DNA of 64,000 bases from positions 310,001 through 374,000 of the forward strand of contig NZ_QPMJ01000002.1 of NCBI RefSeq assembly GCF_003369835.1, in the 5' to 3' direction. Below the pieces are notes generated by a model. The model ran no database searches, was not told the origin of the DNA, and saw only the letters and a program-made list of their open reading frames with translations. The stretch is from Halorussus rarus. GTDB taxonomy: Archaea; Halobacteriota; Halobacteria; Halobacteriales; Haladaptataceae. Positions 42,866 through 52,786 of this stretch are shown here, piece by piece. Numbering within the stretch: the first letter of the stretch is position 1; the number at the start of each line of letters is the position of its first letter. The position numbers and the translations under genes are program-made.

Positions 42866-44140
42866 CTACCCGTCCGACGGTCGGCGCGTGGGCCCGTCCG
42901 AGTCGGTCTCGTCGCTCGCGAAGTCGTCGCCGGCCGGCGCCTCGTCGTCGTCGCGCGCGTCGGAAGCGTCTGCCGCCCCGTCGTCCACGGGTTCGCCGCC
43001 GTCGACGCCCACCTCGTTCGCCGGATGCGTGTCGGTGGGTTCGGGGTCGAAGAGGTAGGTCGGGTCGACCGCCCACGGCCGGATCGGCTCGCCGGCGACC
43101 AGTTCCGGCAGGACGATGCGGACGAAGTGAACGACCAGCACGAGCAGCATCGGCCCGAGGAAGATGCCGTACCAGCCGAACAGCAGCGGGCCGAAGATGT
43201 ACGCCAGCATCACGAGCCCGACGTGGAGGTTCCGGCCCGAGACGTACGGCCGGAGCACCAGATCCGGAATCGTGTCCACGACCACGAACGAGACCATGAA
43301 GAACAGCGCCGGGAACCAGAGGAACGTCGGGTCGGCAACCGCGGTCTCGAGACCGAGGTAGGCCGACACCGGGAAGTACACCAGCTTCATCCCGACAATG
43401 GGGATGAGGCTGGCCGCGCCGGTCAGCAGGCCCAGCAGCGTCGGGTACGGCACCACGAGCTCGGTCGGGGCGATCATGTTGAGCACGTTGTACGAGGCCG
43501 CGCCGATGGTGCCGGTCAGCAGCGCGTTCAGGATGTTGCCGAAGAAGATGCTGTTGAAGTCCCGGTCGACCGCCCGGACGTACGACTCGACGACCCCGCC
43601 CTCGTCGCCGAACTGCCGGCGGAAGAACCGCGAGAGCCGGTGGTCGTCCCGGAGCAGGTAGAACGCGATGGCGATCATCACGAACAGGTGCAGCAGGCCG
43701 TTGCCGATGAAGCCGACGTACTCCAGCGCCGACCGGCCGATGTCCTGCAGCAGCGCGGGGTCCGGGTTCGCCAGCAGTTCGTCGGGCCGCAGCGCGAGCG
43801 ACGACACGCCGATGTACGGCTCGATGGTCTCCTGGAGCCCGGTGATGTCGGTCCGCCGCGCGATCTTGTCGAACTCCTGGAGCGCTATCGCGGCGGTGTA
43901 GGTCATCAGCAGTAGCACCGGGAGCGCCAGCGCGAACAGTGCGGTCGCGGCGGCAAGGCTCGGCGGCCGGACCCGCCGGCGGAGCCGCCGGTACACCGGC
44001 CGGGTCGCGTAGTAGATGAAGACGCCGAAGACGAAGGTGCCCACGAACGAGTAGACGACGTACAGCACGGCTGCGCCGAGCGCGAGCCCGACGAGCCACC
44101 ACGCCAGTCGCCCCCGGTCGAAGTCCAGCCCGCCGACCAT
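42866..44140 (-). CDS. AI-2E family transporter (PerM/YdiK-like permease)
   Basis: 424-residue integral membrane protein of the AI-2 exporter/PerM superfamily with about eight membrane helices. Family features include FIYYATRPVYRRLRRRVRPP after the first helices, the long extracellular region with EFDKIARRTDITGLQETIEP, FGNILNALLTGTIGAASYNV, and PYVSGRNLHVGLVMLAYIFGP near the end. The C-terminal 65 residues are an acidic disordered tail. The substrate is unknown; relatives export autoinducers or act as Na+/H+ antiporters. The minus-strand box CATTTTTACC (about 44164-44173) supports ATG 44140. Confidence 0.88.
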   Translation of the reverse strand: MVGGLDFDRGRLAWWLVGLALGAAVLYVVYSFVGTFVFGVFIYYATRPVYRRLRRRVRPPSLAAATALFALALPVLLLMTYTAAIALQEFDKIARRTDITGLQETIEPYIGVSSLALRPDELLANPDPALLQDIGRSALEYVGFIGNGLLHLFVMIAIAFYLLRDDHRLSRFFRRQFGDEGGVVESYVRAVDRDFNSIFFGNILNALLTGTIGAASYNVLNMIAPTELVVPYPTLLGLLTGAASLIPIVGMKLVYFPVSAYLGLETAVADPTFLWFPALFFMVSFVVVDTIPDLVLRPYVSGRNLHVGLVMLAYIFGPLLFGWYGIFLGPMLLVLVVHFVRIVLPELVAGEPIRPWAVDPTYLFDPEPTDTHPANEVGVDGGEPVDDGAADASDARDDDEAPAGDDFASDETDSDGPTRRPSDG

Positions 44141-44240
44141 ACCGTTGGGACGGTGGGCCGGTGGTAAAAATGTTCGCAGTCGGAAGCGTCCGGCCGGACG
44201 GGCGACGAGGTCGCGGTGGCCTTGACCGGCCTGGGGAGAG

Positions 44241-44249
44241 ATATTTATA
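44241..44249 (+). promoter_or_regulatory. TATA box of the MgtC/DUF4010 gene
   Basis: ATATTTATA is centred 28 nt upstream of GTG 44273. It lies inside the longest open frame, so the annotated start must be downstream of it. Confidence 0.6.
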
Positions 44250-44272
44250 CCTACATAGCAATAGTGAGAGAA

Positions 44273-45538
44273 GTGCCGAGTATCGTCGACTTCCTCACGC
44301 AGGTGCCGCTGGACAGCAACGTCGTGCGCATCGCCATCGCGGCCGCGCTGGGGCTGTTCCTCGGGCTGGAGCGCGAGTGGTCCCACAAGCCCGCGGGCAT
44401 CCGGACGTTCACGCTCATCAGCCTGCTGGGGGCGGTGTTCACCGTGCTCGACAGGAACGTCCTGCTGCTGCTGGGCGGGCTACTCGTCATCGTCCAGGGC
44501 GTCCTGCTGGCCGCGCAGGGGCTGCTGGCCGACGACGACGAGGAGGTGGGGCTCTCGCTGACCACCTCGGTGTCGATGCTGGTCGCGTTCGGCGTCGGCG
44601 CGCTCGTGATGGACGGCTACATCCTCGTCGGGGTGACGGTGGCGGTGCTGTCGTCGCTACTGCTCGTCCTCAAGCGCGAACTCCACAGTTTCGCGTGGGG
44701 AATGTCCCGCGAGGAGCTCCGGTCGGCGGTCGAGTTCGCCATCCTGGCGTTCGTCGTCTACCCGCTGCTGCCCGACGAGCAGTTCGCCTACGGCATCGAG
44801 CCCCGGACGGTCTGGCTGATGGTCGTCACGGTGGCGGGCATCGGCATCGTGAACTACGCCGTCGTCAAGACCTACGGCGGCCGGGGCATCGCCGTCACCG
44901 GCTTCTTCGGGGGGCTCGCCTCCTCGACCGCGGTCGTCGGGACCATGCTCGACCACGTGAACCAGCGCCCCGAGGCGGCCTCCTACGGCGTGGCAGCCAT
45001 CCTGCTGGCCGACGCCGCGATGGCGGTCCGGAACCTCGCCATCGCGCTGGCGTTCACCCTGCCGAGCAACAAGCCCGTCCTCTACGGCGCCGTGCTGCCG
45101 CTGGGCGCGGTCATCCTCGGCAGCGTCGCCATCGCGGCCTACACCGCCGACTGGTCCCAGCACGTCGACATCGACCTCGAGAGCCCGTTCTCGCTCCGGA
45201 ACGCGCTGGGGTTCGGCGCCATCTTCCTGCTGGTCATCGCTGGTGGCGCGCTCGCCCAGCAGCAGTTCGGCTCGGCCGGGTTCTACGTGACCGCCGTGCT
45301 GTCGGGGCTGGTCTCGAGCGCAGGGGCGACCTCCTCGGCGGTCCTGCTCTACATGGGCGGCACCATCGACCACCAGACGTCCGTGCTGGGCATCCTGCTG
45401 GCGACCGCCTCCTCCATCACGGTCAAGGCCGCGCTGACCCTCTCGGCGCCCGACCGGTCGTTCGCCTACCGGGTCGCGGCGTGGAGCGGCGTCCTGCTCG
45501 CAGGGTCGGCGGCCGCCGCGGTGTTGGCGGCAGTTTGA
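44273..45538 (+). CDS. MgtC/SapB family membrane protein with DUF4010 domain
   Basis: 421 residues with about twelve membrane helices. The N-terminal MgtC/SapB domain has AALGLFLGLEREWSHKPAGIRTFTLISLLGAVF in pieces. The C-terminal DUF4010 domain (about residues 170-420) has NYAVVKTYGGRGIAVTGFFGGLASSTAVVG and LSGLVSSAGATSSAVLLYMGG. MgtC-like proteins act in Mg2+ limitation or as regulators of transport ATPases; the archaeal role is open. GTG 44273 is chosen over the upstream GTG 44216 because the TATA box lies between them. Confidence 0.87.
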   Translation: MPSIVDFLTQVPLDSNVVRIAIAAALGLFLGLEREWSHKPAGIRTFTLISLLGAVFTVLDRNVLLLLGGLLVIVQGVLLAAQGLLADDDEEVGLSLTTSVSMLVAFGVGALVMDGYILVGVTVAVLSSLLLVLKRELHSFAWGMSREELRSAVEFAILAFVVYPLLPDEQFAYGIEPRTVWLMVVTVAGIGIVNYAVVKTYGGRGIAVTGFFGGLASSTAVVGTMLDHVNQRPEAASYGVAAILLADAAMAVRNLAIALAFTLPSNKPVLYGAVLPLGAVILGSVAIAAYTADWSQHVDIDLESPFSLRNALGFGAIFLLVIAGGALAQQQFGSAGFYVTAVLSGLVSSAGATSSAVLLYMGGTIDHQTSVLGILLATASSITVKAALTLSAPDRSFAYRVAAWSGVLLAGSAAAAVLAAV

Positions 45539-45597
45539 ATCAGACGGAGCGATTCGAAGCTGTTGCAAGTTTTGTCCGTATCGAAACGAACCAATTC

Positions 45598-45604
45598 AAT
45601 TAAA
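45598..45604 (+). promoter_or_regulatory. TATA-like box of the class III aminotransferase gene
   Basis: AATTAAA is centred 28 nt upstream of ATG 45629 and fits a leaderless mRNA. Confidence 0.5.
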
Positions 45605-45628
45605 GGGTGGGTCTCCATACCTCGTCGC

Positions 45629-46960
45629 ATGGACCGAGACACCGCGGAACCCAGCGTCGAGGAGATGCCAGGAGAGCGGGCCCGGGAGTGGGCTGACTAC
45701 CACCACCGGTTCTCCGCGCCGAGCACCTACGTCTACGACTTCGTCTGGGACTTCACCGCCGAGGCCGAGGGGCCGTTCTGCACCGACGTCGACGGCAACG
45801 TCCTGCTCGATTTCACCAGCCACGTCGCGGCCGCGCCGCTGGGGTACAACAACCCCAAGATCATGGAGAAGTTCGAGGAGTTCGACCTGGTCGACCCCAC
45901 CAACATCGCCGGGCAGGACTTCTACGCCGCCGGCGGCTGGCCGCCAGAGGACCCCGAGCTCCCCGGCCCGACCCAGCTCATGGAGCGCATCACCGACCTG
46001 ACCGCCGACTACGACCTCGACACCGTCTTCCTCTCGAACTCCGGGGCCGAAGCGGTCGAGAACGCCATCAAGATCTGCTACGCGCAGGGCGGCCACCGAG
46101 CGTTCACGTTCGACGGCGCGTTCCACGGCCGGACGCTCGGCGCGCTCTCGCTCAACCGCTCGAAGGTGAACCACCGGAAGGGCTACCCCGAGATCGGCGG
46201 CGTGATGTCGGTCCCCTACCCCTCGACCGACGAGGGCTACGAGCGCAAGTGGCTGACCGACGGGCCGGGCGGCAACGTCGTCGCCGACAAGCTCGACCCC
46301 GAGCGGGGCGTCGTCGACCCCGACGAGGTCGCGTTCATCATCCTCGAACCTCTCCAGGGCGAGGGCGGCTACCGCGTCCCCCACGACGGGTTCGTCAGCG
46401 ACCTCGCCGACATCCGCGAGCGCTTCGGCGTCAACGTCGTCGCCGACGAGATTCAGTCCGGGCTGGGCCGGACCGGCGAGATGTGGGGCGTCGACCACCT
46501 CGACCTCGAACCGGACGTCATCACCTCGGCCAAGGGGCTGCGGGCCGGCGCGACCGTCGCCAACGCCGACCTGTTCCCCAAGGAGAAGGCCCGGCTCTCC
46601 TCGACGTGGGGCGCCGGCAAGATCGTCGACGCGATGCAGGGCGTGTTCACCATCGACGCCATCCGCGAGCACGACCTGCTGGCCAACGTCCGCGAGCGGG
46701 GCCGCCAGTTCCGCGAACTGCTCGAGGACGCCGACCTGCCGAACGCGGTCGACGTCCGGGGGCGCGGCCTGATGCTCGCGGTCGAGTTCGACACCAAGGA
46801 GCGCCGCGAGGCGGTCGTGAAGGCGGCGCTGGAGCGCGGCCTCCTCACCCTGGGCTGCGGGTACAAGACGCTCCGACTCCTCCCGCCGCTCGACGTCACC
46901 GAGCGCGAGATCGAACTCGGCTTCGACGTGTTCCGCGCGGCGGTCGAGGACGTGGCCTGA
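45629..46960 (+). CDS. Class III PLP-dependent aminotransferase
   Basis: 443-residue omega-type aminotransferase (4-aminobutyrate/ornithine group). It has DVDGNVLLDFTSHVAAAPLGYNN, the SNSGAEAVENAIKIC phosphate-binding loop, AFHGRTLGALSLNRSK, and the Asp of NVVADEIQSGLGRTGEMWG. The PLP lysine is in VITSAKGLRAGATVA. The amino donor cannot be fixed from sequence; GABA, ornithine, lysine or another omega-amine are possible. It is monocistronic, with its own TATA-like box, and the start at 45629 follows from that box. Confidence 0.93.
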   Translation: MDRDTAEPSVEEMPGERAREWADYHHRFSAPSTYVYDFVWDFTAEAEGPFCTDVDGNVLLDFTSHVAAAPLGYNNPKIMEKFEEFDLVDPTNIAGQDFYAAGGWPPEDPELPGPTQLMERITDLTADYDLDTVFLSNSGAEAVENAIKICYAQGGHRAFTFDGAFHGRTLGALSLNRSKVNHRKGYPEIGGVMSVPYPSTDEGYERKWLTDGPGGNVVADKLDPERGVVDPDEVAFIILEPLQGEGGYRVPHDGFVSDLADIRERFGVNVVADEIQSGLGRTGEMWGVDHLDLEPDVITSAKGLRAGATVANADLFPKEKARLSSTWGAGKIVDAMQGVFTIDAIREHDLLANVRERGRQFRELLEDADLPNAVDVRGRGLMLAVEFDTKERREAVVKAALERGLLTLGCGYKTLRLLPPLDVTEREIELGFDVFRAAVEDVA

Positions 46961-46980
46961 GCCGGCGGTTTCTCGACCGA

Positions 46981-47490
46981 CTACTCCTCGGAGGCGTGGC
47001 GCTCGACCGCCTCGCCGAGGTCGAACTCGGTCTTGAGCTGGAGCCGGGGGAACTGCCCGACGACGCCGGGAGACCCGGGCTTCTGGGTCGACGTGCGGTC
47101 GATTATCGCCGAGACGTCCGCGTCGAGTCGCTCCTGGAGCGCGCGCTTGAGGGCGGGCCCGTCCTCCCGGGACTCCAGTATCGCGTCGACCACCGGGGTC
47201 CGCGGGCGCACCTCGAGCACCTCGGGGCGCTCCGCCAGCCACGCCGTCAGTTCGGGGTAGGACTTCTCGCCGAGGGTGTCGGCGATCGCGGCGTAGGTGC
47301 CGGTGAGGTCGGCGAGCCGCCAGTACCGGGTGAGCGCGTACTCGTCGACGACCTTCTGCCGACGGGTCGCCCGGTACGCGCGCCTGATGACGCCCGAATC
47401 GCCGAGTCGGTCGTAGTCGGCCTCGAATCGGACCCGGCGCTCCTCGTCGGAGTCGCCGTCCGGGGTCCAGGTCGCGTGCCAGAGATACAT
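46981..47490 (-). CDS. Conserved haloarchaeal protein of unknown function (169 aa)
   Basis: 169-residue soluble protein beginning MYLWHATWTPDGDSDEERRV. The middle is helical and basic (VIRRAYRATRRQKVVDEYAL, TRYWRLADLTGTYAAIADTL), and the end is REDGPALKRALQERLDADVS and TSTQKPGSPGVVGQFPRLQL. ATG 47490 is chosen because a TAAAAATTGAT stretch on the minus strand (47513-47523) sits about 28 nt upstream. The longer frame crosses this promoter. I do not recognise a function. Confidence 0.72.
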   Translation of the reverse strand: MYLWHATWTPDGDSDEERRVRFEADYDRLGDSGVIRRAYRATRRQKVVDEYALTRYWRLADLTGTYAAIADTLGEKSYPELTAWLAERPEVLEVRPRTPVVDAILESREDGPALKRALQERLDADVSAIIDRTSTQKPGSPGVVGQFPRLQLKTEFDLGEAVERHASEE

Positions 47491-47656
47491 AGCGGCGGCT
47501 ATCAATGCCCCGTTATCAATTTTTACCTTCGGGGAAGTCCGGGAGAGAATCGAGCATAGGGAACCGACCCAGGAACCGAACGACGCGCGGGCCGGTACCG
47601 TCACCGTGAGCCTCCCGCCGAGAAGATTGATAATCCCCATCGCCGAACCCTCAGCT

Positions 47657-48112
47657 ATGTATCAACTCGGCGACTCGCTCCGCGAGGAGCCATCGCTGGC
47701 GACCCGGCTGCTCGCGGCCCTCCGGAGCCGCGTCGCGGGCGCGCTCGGCGTCCTCGCGGTGGTTGCGGTGGTCGCGCTCCCGGACCCGCTCCCGGCGTAC
47801 CCGCCCGGCACCTACGCCCTCGTCGGGGTCGCGCAGGGGGTCGGCCTCGCGGTCGCGGCAGAGAACATCGTGTGGCGGCCCGCGCGGCGGTTCGACCTCG
47901 GGCGGGCGAGCAGGCGCGTGGGCGCGGTCGCCGGGGCCGCGGCGCTGTTCGTGGTGGCCATGGCCGCCCTCGGCGTCGACCTCGGGCCGCGCGACCGGGC
48001 GCTGCTGGCGGGGTTCCTGCTCGCCGGACCCGCCGCCATCGCCGCCGTCGACTACCTCAAGGCCCGGGTCCGGGCCGACCTGCTCGCGGCCGAGTTGCCC
48101 GACCGCGAGTAG
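47657..48112 (+). CDS. Four-TM membrane protein of unknown function (151 aa)
   Basis: 151 residues with a charged N-terminus (YQLGDSLREEPSLATRLLAAL) and four membrane helices at about residues 29-44, 54-72, 88-107 and 114-130, ending in a charged tail. Arg residues between helices (WRPARRFDLGRASRRVG) place that loop in the cytoplasm. The family is not recognised. ATG 47657 follows a GATTGATAATCC stretch at leaderless distance. Confidence 0.68.
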   Translation: MYQLGDSLREEPSLATRLLAALRSRVAGALGVLAVVAVVALPDPLPAYPPGTYALVGVAQGVGLAVAAENIVWRPARRFDLGRASRRVGAVAGAAALFVVAMAALGVDLGPRDRALLAGFLLAGPAAIAAVDYLKARVRADLLAAELPDRE

Positions 48113-48187
48113 GGGCCGTCGATGTCGTTCACCGCGGATGGCCCCGCGGCGTGAGCTTTTAGTCCGCCGGCCGACTCCCGACACGGT

Positions 48188-49426
48188 ATGAGTCAACTCG
48201 CGGCGCGCGAACCCGACGTGCGGCGGTTCGAGGCGACGGTCGCCGAGGTCGACGGCCGGACCGTCGCGCTGGACGAGACGTACTTCTACGCCGAGAGCGG
48301 CGGCCAGCCCGCCGACCGCGGCACGCTGGCCGGGACCGAGGTCGAGGACGTCCGGAAGCGCGACGACGGGACCGTCGTCCACCGTCTGGCCGACGACCCG
48401 GGCGTCGAGGCGGGCGAGACCGTTACCGCCGAAATAGACGACGAGTTCCGGACCTACTGCGCCCGGGCACACACCGCGAGCCACGCGCTCTACGGCGCGG
48501 GCCGGCGAGTGCTCGACGACCTCGGCTACGGCGGGTTCGACATCGGCGAGCGCAAGGTCAGGGTCGACTTCACCACGTCGACCGACATCACCGACGAGAC
48601 GCTCGCGGAGCTCGAGCGCCTGACGAACCGGGCAATCTGGGACTCGCTGCCCGTCTCCTGGGAGGAGATTCCAGAGGCCGAGGCCCGCGAACGGGACGAG
48701 GTCGCGTTCAACACCAAGACCGAGGAGGGCGTGATGAGCGAGGCCGACGCCGTCCGCGTGGTCGAGATAGAGGGGTGGGACTGGGCGGCCTGCGGCGGCA
48801 CCCACGTGACCAACACCCGCGAGATCGGCCCCGTCACCGTCCTCGACAGGTCGAACCCCGGCGAGGGGCTGACACGGGTCGAGTTCGCGGTCGGGCCGAC
48901 CGCGGTCCGCCGGCGGGCCGACGACGCGCTGGCCGCCCGCGAGGCCGCGCAGACCCTCGACGTCGGCGTCTCAGAACTGCCCGAGGCCGCCGAGCGCGTC
49001 GTCAGGGAGGCCGAGGAACTCGAAGCCGACCTCCGCGACGCCAGGGAGGAGCTGCTGGACGCCCGCCTCGCCGACCTCCGGGCGGACCCCGTCGAGCGCG
49101 ACGGTGGCGAGTGGCTGGTCGGGACGGTGTCGGCGTTCGGTCCGAACGAGGTCGCCGACCGCGCCAGGGAGCTGGTCGCCGGCGACGCGGGCGGATCGGA
49201 CGACGGGTCCGGCGCGCCCGACGCGGTGGTGCTCGCGGGCACTGACGGCGGGACGTTCGTCGTGGCCGCGACCGGGGGCACCCCGGACGCCGGCGAGGTC
49301 GTCGACGAGGTCACCGTCGAGTTCGGCGGCGGGGGCGGCGGCAGTCCGGCGTTCGCCCAGGGCGGCGGGCTGGACGCGAGCCCGGCGGAAGTCGTCGCGT
49401 TCCTGCGAGAAGAGCGACGACGATAA
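48188..49426 (+). CDS. alaX: Alanyl-tRNA editing protein (AlaX-L type, with DHHA1 domain)
   Basis: 412-residue trans-editing factor that removes Ser or Gly from mischarged tRNA-Ala. It has the N-terminal AlaRS-like editing fold with FYAESGGQPADRGTL, the zinc site HTASHALYGA (HxxxH) and CGGTHVTNTREIG (CxxxH), a coiled linker (about residues 250-300, EAERVVREAEELEADLRDAR) and a DHHA1 domain ending EFGGGGGGSPAFAQGGGLD. It lacks the aminoacylation domain, so it is not AlaRS itself. It is a single gene with its own promoter. Confidence 0.93.
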   Translation: MSQLAAREPDVRRFEATVAEVDGRTVALDETYFYAESGGQPADRGTLAGTEVEDVRKRDDGTVVHRLADDPGVEAGETVTAEIDDEFRTYCARAHTASHALYGAGRRVLDDLGYGGFDIGERKVRVDFTTSTDITDETLAELERLTNRAIWDSLPVSWEEIPEAEARERDEVAFNTKTEEGVMSEADAVRVVEIEGWDWAACGGTHVTNTREIGPVTVLDRSNPGEGLTRVEFAVGPTAVRRRADDALAAREAAQTLDVGVSELPEAAERVVREAEELEADLRDAREELLDARLADLRADPVERDGGEWLVGTVSAFGPNEVADRARELVAGDAGGSDDGSGAPDAVVLAGTDGGTFVVAATGGTPDAGEVVDEVTVEFGGGGGGSPAFAQGGGLDASPAEVVAFLREERRR

Positions 49427-49492
49427 CGTCGTCGTTCGGCGAGTATCGGCGACCGCATCAAGACTTATTCGAGTCGATTCACTATCGCGGAT

Positions 49493-52400
49493 ATGAGCGA
49501 ACCGGCGGAGACGGCCGGGGCGGAGTTCTGGAGGGACGCCGACGAGGAACGGGCCCTCCAGCGATACCGGACGCTCGTCAACGCCATCGACGACGGGATA
49601 TACCAGCTCGACGCCGAGGGTCGCTTCGTCGCGGTCAACGACGTCGTCGTCGAGACGACGGGGTACGCCAGGGAGCGGCTGCTCGGCGAGCACGTCTCGG
49701 TGCTCCTCGACCCCGACGACGTCGCGGCCATCGAGCGGGAGATCGGCCGGCGGCTCGCGGGCGACGACGAGCGCTCCACCACCTTCGAGTTCGACGTCCG
49801 GACCGCCGACGGCGGCCGGATCGCGTGCGAACTGCGGCTGAACCTGCTTGTCGAGGACGGCGCGTTCCGGGGAACGCTCGGGGTCGTCCGGGACGTCTCG
49901 GACAGGCGCCGGACCGAGCGAGAGCTCCGCCGGCGCGAGCGAGAGTTCGAGCGCGAGAGCAGCCTGACCGACGAGATTCTGGAGGCCAGCCCCGTCGGCG
50001 TCGTGGTCCGGGACGCCGACGGCACGGTCACGCGGGCCAACGAGCGGGCCGAGGCGCTGTTCGGCTTCGACGAGGGCGAGGCGGCGGCGGTTCCGTCCGA
50101 CGGGCGACCGGTCTTCGACGAGCGGGGCCGGCCCGTGCCCACAGACGAGCGACCCTTCGCGCGGGCGCTGGAGACGGGCGAGCCCGTCTACGACCGGGTG
50201 CTCCAGGTCGAGCGTCCGGACGGCGAGACCCGCTGGCTGTCGGTCAACGCCGCGCCGATACCGGCCGACGACGGTGCGGTCGACCGGGTCGTCACCAGCT
50301 TCGAGGACGTCACGGCGATGAAGCGCCGGGAGCGCGAACTCGCCGACGAGCTCGACGAGATGTTCGGCCGGTTCACCGACGCGTTCTACGCGCTGGACGC
50401 CGACTGGCGGTTCACCCACGTCAACGACAGGGCCGAGGAGCTCATCGACTACCAGGGCGAGGGGCTGATCGGCGAGACCCTCTGGGAGGTGTTCGAGTGG
50501 GCCGAGGACTCGCGGCTCGGGGAGGAGTACCGCGAGGCGATGGCGACCGGGGAGCCGACCACCTTCGAGTTCTACTACCCCGAGCCGCTGGCGGCGTGGT
50601 ACGAGGTCCACGCCTACCCCTCCGAGACCGGGCTGTCGGTGTACTTCCGGGACGTCACCGAGCGCAAGGAGCGCGAGCGCAGACTGGAGGAGTCCGAGCG
50701 CCGCTATCGGACGCTGGTCGAGCACTTCCCGAACGGCGCGGTCGCGCTGGTCGACCGGGACCTCCGGTACGTCAGCTTCGGCGGGACGCCCGAGGTAGCG
50801 GGCGTGAGCAGGACCGAGCTGGAGGGGAACCACCTGCGCGAGGGACTCCCCGAGGAGCTGGCCGACGTCGTCGTCCCCCGCTACGAAGCGGCGCTCGACG
50901 GCGAGACCGCCTCGTTCGAGGAGCGCGTCGGTAGCGGGGTCTACCAGTTCCACTTCCTCCCGGTCCGGGACGACGACGGCGAGGTGTTCGCCGCGCTCGG
51001 CATGTCTCAGGACGTCACCGACCAGAAGGAGCGCGAGCGCGACCTTCGTGAGGCCAAGTCCCAGCTCGAGGCCGCGGCCGAGGCCGGCGCGGTCGGGACC
51101 TGGGAGTGGCACATCCCGGAGGACGAGTTCATCTGCGGCACCTCGTTCGCGCGGGCGTTCGGCGTCGACCCCGAGGCGGCCCGCGAGGGCGTCTCGATAG
51201 ACCGGTTCGTCACGGCCATCCACGAGGACGACCGCGACCGGGTCGAGCGGAGCATCGACGAGGCCGTCGAGACCTGCGGCGACTACGAGGAGGAGTACCG
51301 GGTCCGGAACGCGGACGGCGAGCTCCGGTGGGTCGTGGCCCGCGGCCACGTCGAGTGCGACGAGCAGGGCAACCCCGCCACGTTCCCCGGCGCGCTCGCC
51401 GACATCACCGAGCGCAAGCGGGCCGAGCGCGAGCTCGAGGAGCACCGCAAGCAGCTCGAGACGCTGTTCGAGGTGCTCCCGGTCGGCGTCCTGGTCGCGG
51501 ACGAGGACGGCAGCATCATCGAGGCCAACGAGGCTGCCAAGCGCATCTGGGGCGTCGAGTCGTTCGAGGCCGAGAGCGTCGACGACTACGAGCGCTACCG
51601 GGCGCGGTGGGCCGACACCGGCGAGCGGGTCGCACCCGAGGAGTGGACGCTGGCCCGCGTGCTCGACGGCGAGGAGGTGACCGAGCCGGACGTCTTCGAG
51701 ATCGAGGCCGCGGACGGCGAGCGCAGGGTCATCATGGCCCACGGGATGCCGGTCCGCGACGCCGACGGGGCGGTCGCCCGGGGCGTCGCCACGCTGACCG
51801 ACATCACCGACCGCCGGGAGTCCCAGCGCCGGCTCGAGGAACACAACGAACGGCTCGAGAGCTTCGCCAGCATGCTCGCCCACGAGCTGCGCAACCCCGT
51901 CACCATCGGCCAGATATACGGCCAGCAGCTCCCCGCCGACGAGGCGCCGGAGGCTGTCGAGTACGTCACCGAGGCGTTCGACCGCATCGAGGACATGATC
52001 GACGTCATGCTCATACTGACCCGGGGCCGGGACGCGGTCGGCGAGAGCGAGCCGCTGTCGCTGGCCGACGTCGCGCGGGACGCGTGGGAGGGCGTGACCG
52101 CGCCCGAGGCGGCCCTCGAGGTGGAGGTCGACGAGGTGCTGGCGGCCGACGAGACGTACGTCCGCCACCTGCTCCGCAACCTGTTCGAGAACGCGGTCCA
52201 GCACGGCGGCCCGGACGTCACGGTCCGGGTGGGCGCACTCCCCGAGGCCGGAGACGACGCCGACGAGGGCGCGGCGACCGACGGCACAGCCGGCGAGGCC
52301 GAGACGGTCCACGGGGAGGCCGCCGGCTTCTACGTCGCCGACGACGGCGACGGCATCCCGCCGGAGGACCGCGAGGCGGTGTTCCAGACCGGGTTCACCA

Positions 52401-52549
52401 CGGCGTCGAACAACGGCGGCACGGGGCTCGGGCTGGCCTTCGTCGAGGAGCTCGCCGACGTGTACGGATGGTCGGTCGGCGCGACCGAGAGCGAGGCCGG
52501 CGGCGCCCGGTTCGAGTTCAGGGACGTGTGGCTGGGCGCCGACGAGTAG
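49493..52549 (+). CDS. Multi-PAS sensor histidine kinase
   Basis: 1018-residue cytosolic kinase without membrane segments. Six PAS-type sensor domains are visible at about residues 22-140, 155-280, 285-400, 405-515, 525-655 and 660-780; the fifth contains the PAS_3-like GTWEWHIPEDEFICG. The HisKA dimerisation domain has phospho-acceptor His797 (MLAHELRNPV). The HATPase domain has N-box Asn900 (LLRNLFENAVQHGG), G1 DDGDGIPPEDRE and G2 NGGTGLGLAFVEELA. No response regulator or receiver domain is adjacent, so it is an orphan kinase. Signals could be redox, light or small molecules; none is determined. Confidence 0.93.
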   Translation: MSEPAETAGAEFWRDADEERALQRYRTLVNAIDDGIYQLDAEGRFVAVNDVVVETTGYARERLLGEHVSVLLDPDDVAAIEREIGRRLAGDDERSTTFEFDVRTADGGRIACELRLNLLVEDGAFRGTLGVVRDVSDRRRTERELRRREREFERESSLTDEILEASPVGVVVRDADGTVTRANERAEALFGFDEGEAAAVPSDGRPVFDERGRPVPTDERPFARALETGEPVYDRVLQVERPDGETRWLSVNAAPIPADDGAVDRVVTSFEDVTAMKRRERELADELDEMFGRFTDAFYALDADWRFTHVNDRAEELIDYQGEGLIGETLWEVFEWAEDSRLGEEYREAMATGEPTTFEFYYPEPLAAWYEVHAYPSETGLSVYFRDVTERKERERRLEESERRYRTLVEHFPNGAVALVDRDLRYVSFGGTPEVAGVSRTELEGNHLREGLPEELADVVVPRYEAALDGETASFEERVGSGVYQFHFLPVRDDDGEVFAALGMSQDVTDQKERERDLREAKSQLEAAAEAGAVGTWEWHIPEDEFICGTSFARAFGVDPEAAREGVSIDRFVTAIHEDDRDRVERSIDEAVETCGDYEEEYRVRNADGELRWVVARGHVECDEQGNPATFPGALADITERKRAERELEEHRKQLETLFEVLPVGVLVADEDGSIIEANEAAKRIWGVESFEAESVDDYERYRARWADTGERVAPEEWTLARVLDGEEVTEPDVFEIEAADGERRVIMAHGMPVRDADGAVARGVATLTDITDRRESQRRLEEHNERLESFASMLAHELRNPVTIGQIYGQQLPADEAPEAVEYVTEAFDRIEDMIDVMLILTRGRDAVGESEPLSLADVARDAWEGVTAPEAALEVEVDEVLAADETYVRHLLRNLFENAVQHGGPDVTVRVGALPEAGDDADEGAATDGTAGEAETVHGEAAGFYVADDGDGIPPEDREAVFQTGFTTASNNGGTGLGLAFVEELADVYGWSVGATESEAGGARFEFRDVWLGADE

Positions 52550-52786
52550 GCCGGCCGGGCGGACCGCGCCGGAAGCACTCGGCGGCGGGCGGGCCGCCCG
52601 TTTCGCCCCCGTTCGCACTCGGCTCAATCACCCACACAAAACCACGATATAGAAGGCCGTTCAAGTTTCAAGAACACCAATCTCCCCGGACGGCTGCCGT
52701 TTGTTACTCCCTAGCGAGCCCGCGCGACGTACACCGAGAGTGATACGTTCCGCATAACAATAGCCGGGGAACCCCTCGGTTGTCGT

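Noticed and set aside
48971..52627. Minus-strand frame of 1218 codons opposite the histidine kinase
   Set aside because: It is a mirror of the kinase gene with Val/Leu/Asp/Arg-biased composition and no domain; the plus strand has a complete, motif-rich protein.
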